Below, piece by piece: positions 17,677 through 26,731 of a DNA stretch of 64,000 nucleotides. The stretch's first letter is position 1, and every line of letters starts with the position of its first letter. The DNA comes from Betaproteobacteria bacterium (GTDB lineage: Bacteria > Pseudomonadota > Gammaproteobacteria > Burkholderiales > SG8-41), in contig JAOTVX010000003.1 in assembly GCA_029863175.1 (NCBI GenBank), forward strand, positions 62,001 to 126,000, in the 5' to 3' direction. Position numbers and translations under genes: made by a program. The notes under the pieces were generated by a model, which saw only the letters and a program-made list of their open reading frames with translations, was not told the DNA's origin and did not search any database.

Positions 17677-19029
17677 CTACTCGCGCGCAAGTTTGGCGAG
17701 CTTCTCCTCCAGGTAGTGGATGCTCGCGCCGCCTTGCAGGAACGCCGCGTCCCGCAGCAGCTCCTGGTGCAGGGGAATGTTGGTCTTGATGCCCTCAATC
17801 ACGGTCTCGGAAAGCGCGGTGTTGAGCCGCGCGATTGCCTGCTCACGCGTGTCGCCGTAGGCGATGATCTTGCCGATCAGCGAATCGTAGTTTGGTGGCA
17901 CGAAGTAGCCGTTGTAGGCATGAGAGTCGACCCGTATGCCTGGCCCGCCGGGGACGTGGAATGAGGTAATGCGGCCTGGCGAAGGTGTGAAGCGGTACGG
18001 GTCCTCGGCGTTGATGCGGCATTCGATCGCGTGCCCGCGGAACTGTATATCGCGCTGCTTGATGCCGAGTTTCTCGCCGGCCGCGATGCGAAGTTGAAGC
18101 TTGACGATGTCGAGGCCGGTGATCATCTCCGTGACGGGATGCTCGACCTGAAGGCGGGTGTTGATCTCGATGAAGTAGAATTCGCCGCCGGTGTAAAGGA
18201 ATTCGAAGGTCCCCACCCCTTCGTAGCCGAGCTTGCGGCAAGCCTCGGCGCAGCGCTCGGCGATACGCAGACAGGTGCGCACGTTGATCTTAAGCGCGGG
18301 GGCCTCTTCGATCACCTTCTGGTGCAACCGCTGCATCGAGCAATCGCGCTCGCCGAGGTGAATCGCGTTGCGGAATTTGTCGGCCAGCACCTGGAACTCG
18401 ATATGACGCGGGTTCTCCAGATACTTCTCCATGTAGATCATCGGGTTCGCGAACGCGGCCTGCGCCTCGGCCCGGGTCACTTGCACGGCCGGCAGCAGAG
18501 CAGCTTCTGTGTGGGCAACGCGCATCCCGCGCCCGCCTCCGCCACCCGACGCCTTGATGATCACGGGATAGCCGATAGAGCGCGCGATTTTCACGACTTG
18601 ATTGGGCTCTTCCGGTAGCGGCTCAACCGCGCCGGGCACCACCGGCAGTCCGGCCTTCTTCATCGCGATCTTGGCATTTACCTTGTCACCGAGGAGCCGA
18701 ATGGTTTCGGCCTTCGGGCCGATGAACACGAACCCGCTCTGCTCGACGCGCTCGGCAAAGTCGGCGTTCTCGGAAAGGAAGCCCCAACCGGGGTGGATCG
18801 CCTCGGCGTCCGTCACCTCGGCGGCGCTGATGATTGCGGGAATATTGAGGTAGCTCTGCGCGGATGGCGGTGGCCCGATGCACACCGATTCATCCGCGAG
18901 CTTCACGTACTTCGCGTCGCGGTCGGCCTCGGAGTGGACCATGACCGTCTTGATGCCCAGTTCGCGGCAGGCGCGCTGGATGCGCAAGGCCACTTCACCG
19001 CGATTCGCGATCAATATCTTTTCAAACAT
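17677..19029 (-). CDS. accC: Acetyl-CoA carboxylase, biotin carboxylase subunit
   Basis: A 450-residue ATP-grasp enzyme that carboxylates biotin on AccB, the first step of fatty-acid synthesis. Marks: [17 protein letters not shown] at the start, [16 protein letters not shown], the ATP loop [34 protein letters not shown], and [20 protein letters not shown]. Full length. It lies downstream of accB, from which it is separated by a repeat element of about 150 bases that is unusual inside this normally tight operon. Confidence 0.98.
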   Translation of the reverse strand: MFEKILIANRGEVALRIQRACRELGIKTVMVHSEADRDAKYVKLADESVCIGPPPSAQSYLNIPAIISAAEVTDAEAIHPGWGFLSENADFAERVEQSGFVFIGPKAETIRLLGDKVNAKIAMKKAGLPVVPGAVEPLPEEPNQVVKIARSIGYPVIIKASGGGGGRGMRVAHTEAALLPAVQVTRAEAQAAFANPMIYMEKYLENPRHIEFQVLADKFRNAIHLGERDCSMQRLHQKVIEEAPALKINVRTCLRIAERCAEACRKLGYEGVGTFEFLYTGGEFYFIEINTRLQVEHPVTEMITGLDIVKLQLRIAAGEKLGIKQRDIQFRGHAIECRINAEDPYRFTPSPGRITSFHVPGGPGIRVDSHAYNGYFVPPNYDSLIGKIIAYGDTREQAIARLNTALSETVIEGIKTNIPLHQELLRDAAFLQGGASIHYLEEKLAKLARE

Positions 19030-19177
19030 GGTTCACCGCAGAGCCACAGAGAACTACTCGTTGACGGAAAGCCCGGCTCCCGGACCGAGAAAGCAATTGA
19101 ACACGGTGCGGCCGCTACAGGATTCGGCCACAAGAGAGAAACTCTGTGTCTCTGTGCCTCTGTGCCTCTGTGGTTAT
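19030..19177. repeat. Inverted-arm period-8 repeat between accB and accC
   Basis: The right arm is CTCTGTGT, CTCTGTGC, CTCTGTGC, CTCTGTGG in tandem (period 8); the left arm CACCGCAGAGCCACAGAGA is its inverse. The arms are about 90 bases apart and separate two genes normally only a few bases apart. Confidence 0.8.
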
Positions 19178-19182
19178 AGTCC

Positions 19183-19620
19183 TCACCCGAGAATGAAGAG
19201 CGGCTCGCCGTACTCCACCGGCTGGCCGTTTTCGGCGAGCGCCGACTTGACGATGCCATCGCGGTCGGCTTCGATCTCGTTCAGCAGCTTCATCGCCTCG
19301 ATGATGCACAATGTCTGGCCCGACTTCACCGCCTGGCCCACCTCCACGAATGCCTTCGCTCCCGGCGCCGAGGAGCGATAGAACGTGCCGACCATAGGCG
19401 AGCGGATGATGTGGCCCTCGGGCACCGCTTCTGCTTCGGCGGGCGGCGCGGCAGCGGCTGGCGCCAGCGTGACAGCCTGCACCGGTGCGCCAGCTTGCGG
19501 CGCCGCCGGTGGCGCACCGCGGCTAATCCGCACCCGCTCCTCGCCCTCGGTAATCTCAAGCTCCGCGATTCCGGACTGCTGCACCAGGTCGATCAGCGTC
19601 TTGAGCTTGCGCAGGTCCAC
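19183..19620 (-). CDS. accB: Acetyl-CoA carboxylase biotin carboxyl carrier protein
   Basis: About 145 residues. The N-terminus [20 protein letters not shown] and the C-terminal biotinyl domain with [12 protein letters not shown] (biotin on the Lys) define AccB; an Ala/Pro linker (about 50-75) joins them. A GTG at 19620 preceded by GGGAGGAA is the likely start, giving the family's usual MDLRKLK opening; a GTG one codon earlier and an ATG at 19641 are alternatives. aroQ ends a few bases upstream, so the genes are coupled. Confidence 0.95.
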   Translation of the reverse strand: MDLRKLKTLIDLVQQSGIAELEITEGEERVRISRGAPPAAPQAGAPVQAVTLAPAAAAPPAEAEAVPEGHIIRSPMVGTFYRSSAPGAKAFVEVGQAVKSGQTLCIIEAMKLLNEIEADRDGIVKSALAENGQPVEYGEPLFILG

Positions 19621-19624
19621 CACG

Positions 19625-20077
19625 TTATTCCTCCCCCCCATACTGAAGGGCAAACTCCAGGGCAAGTTCGTATCCTTTCGCCCCCAGGCCGCTCAACACC
19701 CCTGCCGCAAGATCGGAAAAATACGATTCGCGCCGGAACGGCTCCCGGGCAAAGATGTTGGAAAGATGCACCTCGACAAACGGGATCCCCACCGCTGCCA
19801 AAGCATCGCGTATGGCCACGCTGGTATGCGTGTAGGCCGCCGGGTTGATGATGATGAAATCGACCCGGTCGCGCCGGGCTTGCTGGATGCGCTCGATGAG
19901 CTCCGCCTCCGCGTTGCTCTGATAGGTCGCGAGCCGCACCCCGGCATCTCTCGCCCGTTTCTCCAACCGCCTGTCGATCAGCTCAAGTGTGTCGCTGCCG
20001 TAGAACTCCGCCTGACGCGAGCCCAGCAGATTGAGGTTGGGGCCATTTAAGACCAATATGTTCTTAGCGCCAGCCAT
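19625..20077 (-). CDS. aroQ: 3-dehydroquinate dehydratase, type II
   Basis: A 150-residue dodecameric-type dehydratase of the shikimate pathway (3-dehydroquinate to 3-dehydroshikimate). Family marks: [20 protein letters not shown] with the catalytic Tyr, [34 protein letters not shown] and [18 protein letters not shown]. It precedes accB, the standard aroQ-accB-accC order. The gap upstream to the TlpA gene is nearly 500 bases and holds duplicated sequence. Confidence 0.97.
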   Translation of the reverse strand: MAGAKNILVLNGPNLNLLGSRQAEFYGSDTLELIDRRLEKRARDAGVRLATYQSNAEAELIERIQQARRDRVDFIIINPAAYTHTSVAIRDALAAVGIPFVEVHLSNIFAREPFRRESYFSDLAAGVLSGLGAKGYELALEFALQYGGEE

Positions 20078-20086
20078 GTAAAAAGT

Positions 20087-20326
20087 GTGAAATCGCTCAC
20101 AGTTCGTGCGCGATCAGGCAGACTGGAATCGCCTGCGTGCACGTTGGCGACAAGTTACCGTAAGTTAGCTGCTTTTGTCTACGAATTAGCGGAAATTAGT
20201 AACTGTACGGTCGCTCGACCACGGTACATCGACTTTCTGAACAATCTGATCAAGCTAACTGGCAGACAGCCCGCCATTGCGCCCCTCGACCCGCTGGAGC
20301 GCCGTATCCTAGAATACTGCCGATAG
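20087..20326 (+). pseudogene. Short ORF, probable remnant of a regulatory-type gene
   Basis: A frame opening at a GTG encodes 79 residues, of which the last 32 (RYIDFLNNLIKLTGRQPAIA then PLDPLERRILEYCR) look protein-like. The same peptide is repeated downstream with conservative changes (IDFVNDRIRLVG, then after a one-base deletion RQPAIAPLDQLERRVLERCR). The pattern 'LDPLERRIL' recalls the start of small helix-turn-helix proteins, but I do not recognise the family with confidence. I regard both copies as fragments of a gene that has been duplicated and broken. Confidence 0.3.
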
Positions 20327-20501
20327 GCACCAACATGGTGCAAATACGCACCAAAAGCGAGGTCGGCAAATCGATTTTGTGAACGACCGGATCAGGCTCG
20401 TTGGAGACAGCCCGCTATTGCGCCCCTCGACCAGCTCGAGCGCCGTGTCCTAGAACGGTGCCGACACGCACCAACATGGTGCCAAGACGGACCGAGAGTA
20501 G
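20227..20501. repeat. Tandem ~141-bp duplication with internal palindromes
   Basis: Two copies (about 20227-20360 and 20369-20501) share most bases, including CAGCCCGC.ATTGCGCCCCTCG and the perfect hairpin GCACCA-ACA-TGGTGC at 20327-20341 and 20468-20482. One base is missing in copy 2, which breaks its frame. The rest of the gap (20078-20560) holds no other gene. Confidence 0.8.
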
Positions 20502-20560
20502 TAGTTCGTCGAGTTACGTGAGATTAACAGAAGTTAGCCGCACAATAGGCGAAGATAGCG

Positions 20561-21100
20561 TCAAAGTAGCCGCTTTATCAGGCTCTCCAATTCGTCTTCT
20601 TTAAGACCTCCAAGCTTGCTGCTCGCGACCTGGCCGGCCCGGTCGATTACCAGGGTATAGGGCAGGACCCCCGTCCGGTTCCCGGTCGAGCGCATGAGCT
20701 CCATGGCTTCCAAGCCGCCAAGCAGGACGGGGTAATTCATGCCGAATTCCCGTTGAAAGGCAGCGACCGGCTCACGCTGATCGATGGCCACGCCCACGAA
20801 CTGGAGGCCTCGGGCACCGTAGCGCTTCTGCATTTGGATGAACAGGGGTATCTCTTCCCGGCACGGCGCGCACCATGTCGCCCAGAAATTAACCACCAGG
20901 ACGCGCCCGCGCCATTGTTCGAGCGTCTCCGTGCCGCCCGAGAGGTTGGCGAGACGAGCCGCGAAGATCGCGTCGGCACGGATCCGCGTATCACTCGCGT
21001 CCGCGGCGGAGGACATCCACCATCGCCGCACGGCGTAGCCGCCGGCTGCCGAGCCGGCAGCCACCAATGCGACAAGCGCGATGACGCCGCGGCGGGTCAA
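20561..21100 (-). CDS. TlpA/ResA-type thiol-disulfide oxidoreductase
   Basis: A 179-residue periplasmic thioredoxin-fold protein with an N-terminal membrane anchor (about residues 5-25) and the active site WATWCAPCREE. It ends with LPYTLVIDRAGQVASS, which carries the cis-Pro loop. Such proteins reduce apocytochrome or other exported disulfides. Its start overlaps the stop of dsbD by four bases, so DsbD, which passes electrons across the membrane, is very likely its electron donor. Confidence 0.92.
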   Translation of the reverse strand: MTRRGVIALVALVAAGSAAGGYAVRRWWMSSAADASDTRIRADAIFAARLANLSGGTETLEQWRGRVLVVNFWATWCAPCREEIPLFIQMQKRYGARGLQFVGVAIDQREPVAAFQREFGMNYPVLLGGLEAMELMRSTGNRTGVLPYTLVIDRAGQVASSKLGGLKEDELESLIKRLL

Positions 21101-22869
21101 CGGAGAGCGAGCGCCTGGTCGAGTACGGCGGCAAACGCCTCTGCCGGTTGGAAACCAATCACCCGCAGACCATCGATTTCGCGACCGCTACGATCGAAGA
21201 AAATGATCCCCGGCGGACCAAAAAGGCGAAAGCGTTTGAGCAGCGCAAGATGTTCAGGCGCGCTCGCGGTCACATCCGCTTGTAGCAGCAGCATCTGGGC
21301 CATTCGCGCCTGCACGCTCGGATCGCTGAAGGTGAACCGCTCCATCTCCTTGCACGTGACGCACCAGTCCGCATAGAAATCGAGCATCACCGGCCGGCCG
21401 CTGGCAGCCTGGATACGACTGTCCAGCTCGGCAATGCTGCCCACGCGCTGAAAGCTCGGCGCCCCCGCCTCGCTGGCGCCCAAGCGCAGGCCCGATAGCG
21501 GCTGAAGCACGTCACGCCCGCCCGATAATGCCCCGATCAGGAATGCGATGCCCGCAACCAACGCGATGATGCCAACGCCCTTGCTGAACTTCTGAAAGCC
21601 GTGCGCATGGACCGGAAGGGGATCGATCGCGTGCAGGAATACGGCCGTCACGATAAGCAGCGTGCCCCACGCAAGGAGGTGCACCGTCGCCGGAACGAAC
21701 GGCGAGACGAGGTAGATCGCGACGCCGAGGAGGAGCACGCCAAAGAAGCGCTTCACGGTCTCCATCCAGGGGCCCGCCTTGGGCAGCAGCGCGCCGGCGG
21801 AAGCGCCGATCACCAGCAGGGGCACCCCCATGCCGAGCGCCATCGCAAACAGCGCGGAGCCCCCCAGCACGACATCGTGGCTTTGGCTGATGTAGAGCAG
21901 CGCACCCGCCAGGGGCGCTGCCACGCACGGGCCGACAATGAGCGCCGAGAACACACCGATCACGAACACTCCTGTGGCGTGCCCGCCCTTGACGCGGCCG
22001 CTTGCCTCGGCAAGCTTCGACTGCAGCGCAACCGGTAACTGCAACTCGTAGAGCCCGAACATGGCCAGCGCAAGCGCCACGAACACGGCCGCAAAGGCGC
22101 CGACCACCCATGGATTCTGCAGCACCGCAGCCAACATCGCGCCCGATAATCCGGCCGCGACACCCGCGATGGCATAAGTAACGGCCATCCCCAGCACATA
22201 GACCGCCGCCAGCAGGAATCCGCGCATCTTTGTGATGTGCGCGCCGCCGCCGACGATGATGCCTGAAAGAATCGGCACCATCGGCAGCACGCAGGGCGTG
22301 AACGACAGCAGGAGCCCGAAGCCGAAGAAGCTCGCCACGACCAGCCAGAAACCGCTGGCAAACAGCGCTGTGACCTTCGAATCGCTCACCGGCGGCTGCA
22401 AACCAAAAAGCTGCGCTGCCGCGTCGCCTTGCGCCGGGGGAGGCGCGAACGACGCCAGCATGAGCTCCGCCGTCTGCTCCTGCGGCGTATAGCACACGCC
22501 CACGTCCGCACAGCCCTGCGAGACGGCAGTGAGCGTCAGCGCGGGAAGCGCCGTGCCCTCCACCTCGAACGGCACGACGATCCTGAGATCGCCCCGATGC
22601 GTCTCCACCTCGCCGAAAAACTCGTCGCGCTTGCGTTTCCCGGGCGGAATCTGGGGCTCCCCCAGCTTCACCTGGGCCGGCGCAGCGGAGAAGCGGAATT
22701 TGTCGCGATAGAGGTAGTAGCCAGGCGCGATGCGGTAGGTCACTTCGATGGAGCGTGCGTCCTGCAGGCGGGCGGCGAACTGGAACGCCTTCTGGGGCTC
22801 GAGCAGCTCGGGCTCCGCCGCGTGGACGAAGGAGGAAACCGCCAGAAGGAGGATCAGAAGAAGGCGCAT
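21097..22869 (-). CDS. dsbD: Thiol:disulfide interchange protein DsbD
   Basis: About 590 residues: a signal peptide (MRLLLILLLAVSSFVHA), an N-terminal periplasmic alpha domain (with GCADVGVCYTPQEQ, the cysteine pair), a central eight-helix membrane domain containing LSFTPCVLPMVPILSG and GPCVAAPLAGALLY with the two membrane cysteines, and a C-terminal thioredoxin domain with DWCVTCKEME. It moves reducing power from cytoplasmic thioredoxin to periplasmic partners. I chose the ATG at 22869, which gives a clean signal peptide; a start nine codons upstream overlaps cutA. Confidence 0.96.
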   Translation of the reverse strand: MRLLLILLLAVSSFVHAAEPELLEPQKAFQFAARLQDARSIEVTYRIAPGYYLYRDKFRFSAAPAQVKLGEPQIPPGKRKRDEFFGEVETHRGDLRIVVPFEVEGTALPALTLTAVSQGCADVGVCYTPQEQTAELMLASFAPPPAQGDAAAQLFGLQPPVSDSKVTALFASGFWLVVASFFGFGLLLSFTPCVLPMVPILSGIIVGGGAHITKMRGFLLAAVYVLGMAVTYAIAGVAAGLSGAMLAAVLQNPWVVGAFAAVFVALALAMFGLYELQLPVALQSKLAEASGRVKGGHATGVFVIGVFSALIVGPCVAAPLAGALLYISQSHDVVLGGSALFAMALGMGVPLLVIGASAGALLPKAGPWMETVKRFFGVLLLGVAIYLVSPFVPATVHLLAWGTLLIVTAVFLHAIDPLPVHAHGFQKFSKGVGIIALVAGIAFLIGALSGGRDVLQPLSGLRLGASEAGAPSFQRVGSIAELDSRIQAASGRPVMLDFYADWCVTCKEMERFTFSDPSVQARMAQMLLLQADVTASAPEHLALLKRFRLFGPPGIIFFDRSGREIDGLRVIGFQPAEAFAAVLDQALALR

Positions 22870-22888
22870 CGCAGAAAACCGGGTGGTC

Positions 22889-23221
22889 TCAACCAATAGA
22901 GATAGTCGTTTCCCCGCTCACCCAGTCGAGATAGTCGGCAAGCCCGCAACCTACTGGGACAGCGATGATTTCCGGAAGTTCGTAGGGGTGGAGCTCGCTG
23001 ATCGCCGTTTCCACTTCGGGATAGAGCGCCGCGCGTGTCTTGATCAGCACCGGAACTTCGGTCGCATTCTCGACCTTTCCCTGCCACCGGTAGACCGACG
23101 TGCACTCCGCGAGCACGTTCACGCAGGCCGCGAGCCGGCGCGCGATCAACTCCCGGGCAAGCTCCAACGCGGCCGCGCGGTCCGGAAGATTGGTCAGTAC
23201 AACGACGAGCGCCTCAGACAT
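22889..23221 (-). CDS. cutA: Divalent-cation tolerance protein CutA
   Basis: A 110-residue trimeric signalling-type protein. Family marks: VVLTNLPDRAAALELARELI, AACVNVLAECTSVYRWQGKVE, LIKTRAALYPEVETAISELHPYELPEIIAVPV. It lies just upstream of dsbD on the same strand, a pairing common in proteobacteria. The biochemical role (copper tolerance, protein anchoring) is still debated for the family. Confidence 0.95.
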   Translation of the reverse strand: MSEALVVVLTNLPDRAAALELARELIARRLAACVNVLAECTSVYRWQGKVENATEVPVLIKTRAALYPEVETAISELHPYELPEIIAVPVGCGLADYLDWVSGETTISIG

Positions 23222-23224
23222 CGC

Positions 23225-24112
23225 TCAACCGTGTGACGGCGGGCCCGCGCGCGCGGCGGCGATGCCATGGCGTACGGTGGGATAACGCAATTTCATGCGC
23301 AGTTCGTTCTTCAGGCGGCGGTTCGTCAGGCGCCGCGACTCGTTCATGAACGAGAGCTGCTGCGCGGAAAGCACGCTCTCCGCCTCCGCGCGCGTCACGC
23401 GCGGTGGATGCGGCAGACCGAAGTGCTCGGCCACGAGATCGAAATAGTCGCCCATCCGGATCGGCGCGTCGTCGGAAGCGTGGTACATGCGCCCACGGCC
23501 GCCGCGGTAGAGGGCCGCAACCACGATGCGCGCCAGATCGTCCGCATGGACATGGTTAACGAAGGCGTCTTCGGCGGGCGCCAGCGCTGGCGTTCCGCGC
23601 TCAATCCGCGCGACCGGCAGCCGGTCGGCCGCGTAAATGCCGGGAACGCGAAGGATCACGACGCGCACCCCGCTGTGTCTGCCCCACTCGCGCAGCCGCT
23701 GTTCCGCGTCCACGCGCCGGCGCGCACGCTCGGTGCGCGGACGTGGCGGCCGCGTTTCGGCGACAAGCTCGCCGCGGCAATCGCCGTACACGCCGCTCGT
23801 ACTAATGTAGACAACCTGCTGTGGTAGACTCCTGCCCTTTGCAAGCGTCGCGATCAGGTGGGCCGTGCGCGTATCGCGCGTGCCACGATCCGGCGGCGGC
23901 GCGAGGTGCACGACGTCGTGGGCGAGCCCGGCGAGCGCTCCGAGCGTTTCAGGCGCGTCAAGGTCTCCCCGGATGGGCGTCACGCCCAGCGAGCGCAGGG
24001 GTGCCAGGCGTTGCGGGGTCCGCGACAAGGCGTAGATACGGCAGCGACCTTGTAGCAGCGGTATCAGCCGCTGCGCGATATCGCCACAACCGACAATGAG
24101 CAAGCGTTTCAT
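23225..24112 (-). CDS. NAD-dependent epimerase/SDR-family protein (YeeZ-like)
   Basis: A 295-residue extended-SDR protein. The N-terminus RLLIVGCGDIAQRLIPLL is a GxGxxG-type nucleotide site; the active region reads VVYISTSGVYGDCRGE with the Ser/Tyr of the SDR triad (the Lys is displaced or missing, as in YeeZ-like proteins). Arg-rich insert around RPPRPRTERARRR. Substrate unknown. It is four bases upstream of cutA in the same direction and divergent from the ferredoxin-reductase gene. Confidence 0.85.
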   Translation of the reverse strand: MKRLLIVGCGDIAQRLIPLLQGRCRIYALSRTPQRLAPLRSLGVTPIRGDLDAPETLGALAGLAHDVVHLAPPPDRGTRDTRTAHLIATLAKGRSLPQQVVYISTSGVYGDCRGELVAETRPPRPRTERARRRVDAEQRLREWGRHSGVRVVILRVPGIYAADRLPVARIERGTPALAPAEDAFVNHVHADDLARIVVAALYRGGRGRMYHASDDAPIRMGDYFDLVAEHFGLPHPPRVTRAEAESVLSAQQLSFMNESRRLTNRRLKNELRMKLRYPTVRHGIAAARAGPPSHG

Positions 24113-24175
24113 GGCCGAATTCTAGCCGAAAGCCGGGCCGACGGTTCCGACCGCGCACCGGCATATTCATCCAGC

Positions 24176-25201
24176 ATGCCACACCAGGTCACGATCAAAC
24201 CCAGCGATCACGTTTTTTCCGTCAACGATGGCGAAACCGTGCTCGATGCGGCGCTGCGCGAGGGCTTTATCATCGCCTACGGCTGCCGCAACGGCGCCTG
24301 TGGCTCGTGCAAGGGCGGGCTCCTCGAAGGTCAGATCGACTATGGCCACTATCAAGAGCACGCCTTGCCCGATGCCGAGAAGCAGGCCGGCATGGCGCTC
24401 TTCTGCCAGGCGCGACCGCTCACCGACCTCGTGATCCGGGCCCGGGAGGTCGGGGGCGTGAAAGGCATCGAGATCCGGAAGCTGCCGGCGCGCGTGCACA
24501 AAATGGAACGCCTCGCGCCCGAAGTCATGGCGCTGCAACTCAAGCTGCCGGCGAATGACCGCCTGCAGTTTCTTGCCGGCCAGTACATCGACCTCCTGCT
24601 GCCGGGCAACGCGCGCCGGAGCTTCTCGATGGCGAACGCGCCGCATGACGACGCCTTCCTGCAGCTGCACCTGAGGAACTACGGCGGCCGCTTCAGCGAG
24701 CATGTCTTCGGCAAGATGAAGGAACGGGACATCCTGCGCTTCGAGGGTCCATTCGGCATCTTCTTCCTGCGCGAGGACAGCGACAAGCCCATCATATTGC
24801 TCGCAAGCGGAACCGGCTTTGCACCGATCAAAGCCATGGTAGAGCACGCGCTGCACAAGCGGCTGCAGCGACCCATCACCCTGTACTGGGGCTGCCGCGC
24901 CCGCGCTGATCTCTATCTCGACGAACTGGCTGAGCACTGGCACCGCGAGCACGGCATCCGCTACGTTCCCGTGCTCTCGGATGCGCAACGTGGTGACCAA
25001 TGGACTGGCCGCACGGGCCTCGTGCATCACGCGGTGATGGAAGACTTTCCCGACCTGTCGGGCCACCAGGTCTATGCCTGCGGGTCACCGGTGATGGTGG
25101 AGGCCGCGCACCACGACTTTACGGCCCGGTGCGGGCTGACCGAGGACGAGTTCTACTCGGATTCGTTCACGCCCTCCATGCCCGAAACCGGGCCGACGTG
25201 A
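24176..25201 (+). CDS. Ferredoxin-NAD(P)H oxidoreductase (2Fe-2S + FAD/NAD domains)
   Basis: A 341-residue electron-transfer protein. An N-terminal plant-type [2Fe-2S] domain has Cys37, Cys42, Cys45 (YGCRNGACGSCKGG) and Cys77 (ALFCQAR). The FAD domain contains RRSFSMANAP and the NAD domain contains ILLASGTGFAPIKAMVEHAL and a terminal CGSPVMVEAAHHDF. This is the layout of AscD (CDP-6-deoxy-delta-3,4-glucoseen reductase), phenol hydroxylase reductase and methane monooxygenase reductases. No oxygenase or sugar genes are adjacent, so the partner is unknown; in betaproteobacteria this is a conserved stand-alone gene. Confidence 0.9.
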   Translation: MPHQVTIKPSDHVFSVNDGETVLDAALREGFIIAYGCRNGACGSCKGGLLEGQIDYGHYQEHALPDAEKQAGMALFCQARPLTDLVIRAREVGGVKGIEIRKLPARVHKMERLAPEVMALQLKLPANDRLQFLAGQYIDLLLPGNARRSFSMANAPHDDAFLQLHLRNYGGRFSEHVFGKMKERDILRFEGPFGIFFLREDSDKPIILLASGTGFAPIKAMVEHALHKRLQRPITLYWGCRARADLYLDELAEHWHREHGIRYVPVLSDAQRGDQWTGRTGLVHHAVMEDFPDLSGHQVYACGSPVMVEAAHHDFTARCGLTEDEFYSDSFTPSMPETGPT

Positions 25202-25242
25202 ACTTTGCGGCGTGACTGGAACGTAACGCAAAAATCAAAATT

Positions 25243-25367
25243 AGCCGCCGATATACGCCGATAAGCCCCAACATTGAACCGCCAAGACGCCAAGAGAAGC
25301 AAGAATTAAGAGCAGTTACTCATCACCCATCACCCATCACGCTCCATTCACCATTCGCCATTCACCG
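25243..25367. repeat. Composite short-period repeats after hemY
   Basis: Contains a period-10 stretch (GCCGATATAC then GCCGATAAGC), a CCGCCAAGACGCCAAG stretch, ATCACCC heptamers, and CATTCACCATTCGCCATTCA. On the minus strand the array starts seven bases after the hemY stop. Confidence 0.75.
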
Positions 25368-25371
25368 GGTT

Positions 25372-26583
25372 TTAGAGCGGCGTGCGGCGGCGCCCGTCGG
25401 TGACGGCCTTAAGCTGCAAGAGTGCGAGGGTGAAGCTCTCACGTTGATGGAGCTGCGCGGCCTCCGTGTTGCCAAGCTTCTCGTGCAGGCCGGCCAGCGC
25501 GAGATGAGCCGAGTAGGTCGGCTCGACCGCAATGCTCGCCTCAAGATAGCTTTGTGCCTTGCCCCAAAGTTCCTGTGTGCTGCACAACCTGCCCAACGTG
25601 AGCAGCAGCACGGCGTCGCGCGGGTAGGACTTTACCCAGCTTTCCGCCCGCTCGATTCGCCGCAACGCGTCGCCGCCGTCGCACTCGGCATAGAGCGCAA
25701 CAATATCGCTGTCCCAGCTCGACTCGAGCGCCTCCTCGATGACGCGGTGTGCCTGCGTGCATCCCTCGAGTGCGATGAAGCAGCGTGCGGCCGCGCCCGC
25801 GATCCGGCTGTCGGTGCGCTCTTTCGCCGGCACCTTGCGCCACGCCTCTTCCAGCGCCACCACGTCGAGCGCCTTGCGCGTCAGGTTCTCGACCAGCGCG
25901 ACGCGGCGGATTTGCGTCGCCTGGTCGGCGTCGAACACTTTGCGCCGCTGCAGCTCGTTCACCAGTGGGAGCGCCTGATCCCAGTTGCGCAGCTGCTGCT
26001 GTGCCGTCAGCTCGAGCCGCAGCGCTGCGGTATGCCGGCGCGGTAACCGCTGCAGCACGTCGAGCGCCTCCTCGAAGCGGCGCTGATCCACCAGCAGCTC
26101 GGCCTCGGTGACCACCCGCATCGGCTCGTCGCCGCCCGCCGCGGCCGCGGCGCGCGCGAGATAGCCGTCGCGCCGCTCATAAGCGCACAGACCGTGTGCC
26201 GCGCGCGCAGCAAGAACCGCGCTCAGATCCGGCTGCTCACCCATGTCAAGGGCGCGCTGCGCCGCTTTCTCGGCGCGCGCGTAACGACCTGCGAAATACT
26301 CGTGCAGCGCGGTGGCGAGGGTCGCTCGCGCCTTCCTGCGCCGGCGCGCCGCCCGGTACTCGCGTACCTGGCCCGGCAAGCGCGCCGTGGCCGCAAACAT
26401 CCGGACGATGAGGTAGAAGATGATGAATGCCGCGGCCAGCAGCAGCAAAAGGAGGTTGAGCGAGAGCTCGATGCGATAGGGCGCGGAAACTACCAGCACG
26501 TAGCCGGTGCTGTAGCGCGCGAGCAGGGTCAGGCCCACCGCGATCGCGACGATCATCACGATCCAGATCAGCGCCCGCAACAC
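25372..26583 (-). CDS. hemY: HemY-type TPR membrane protein
   Basis: A 403-residue inner-membrane protein of the proteobacterial HemY family (not protoporphyrinogen oxidase). Two N-terminal helices (about 3-25 and 40-62) are followed by a long helical TPR domain (for example TLGRLCSTQELWGKAQSYLE and SAHLALAGLHEKLGNTEAA). It is encoded after hemX in the haem operon of many gamma- and betaproteobacteria; its exact role in haem synthesis is unsettled. Here it is separated from hemX by about 150 bases, partly repeat sequence. The start is GTG. Confidence 0.92.
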   Translation of the reverse strand: MLRALIWIVMIVAIAVGLTLLARYSTGYVLVVSAPYRIELSLNLLLLLLAAAFIIFYLIVRMFAATARLPGQVREYRAARRRRKARATLATALHEYFAGRYARAEKAAQRALDMGEQPDLSAVLAARAAHGLCAYERRDGYLARAAAAAGGDEPMRVVTEAELLVDQRRFEEALDVLQRLPRRHTAALRLELTAQQQLRNWDQALPLVNELQRRKVFDADQATQIRRVALVENLTRKALDVVALEEAWRKVPAKERTDSRIAGAAARCFIALEGCTQAHRVIEEALESSWDSDIVALYAECDGGDALRRIERAESWVKSYPRDAVLLLTLGRLCSTQELWGKAQSYLEASIAVEPTYSAHLALAGLHEKLGNTEAAQLHQRESFTLALLQLKAVTDGRRRTPL

Positions 26584-26731
26584 GAGTCTGCCTCCGGATT
26601 TTGAAGAAAGATCCCCGACCGCCCGGTCACACGGCTGAACGCCGAGCGCGGCACTTTAACGAGCCGCACACGGCAGACGGGCAGGAAACAGGCGCCAACG
26701 GTTGGTCCGATCACGGTTCACCGGTCACTGA

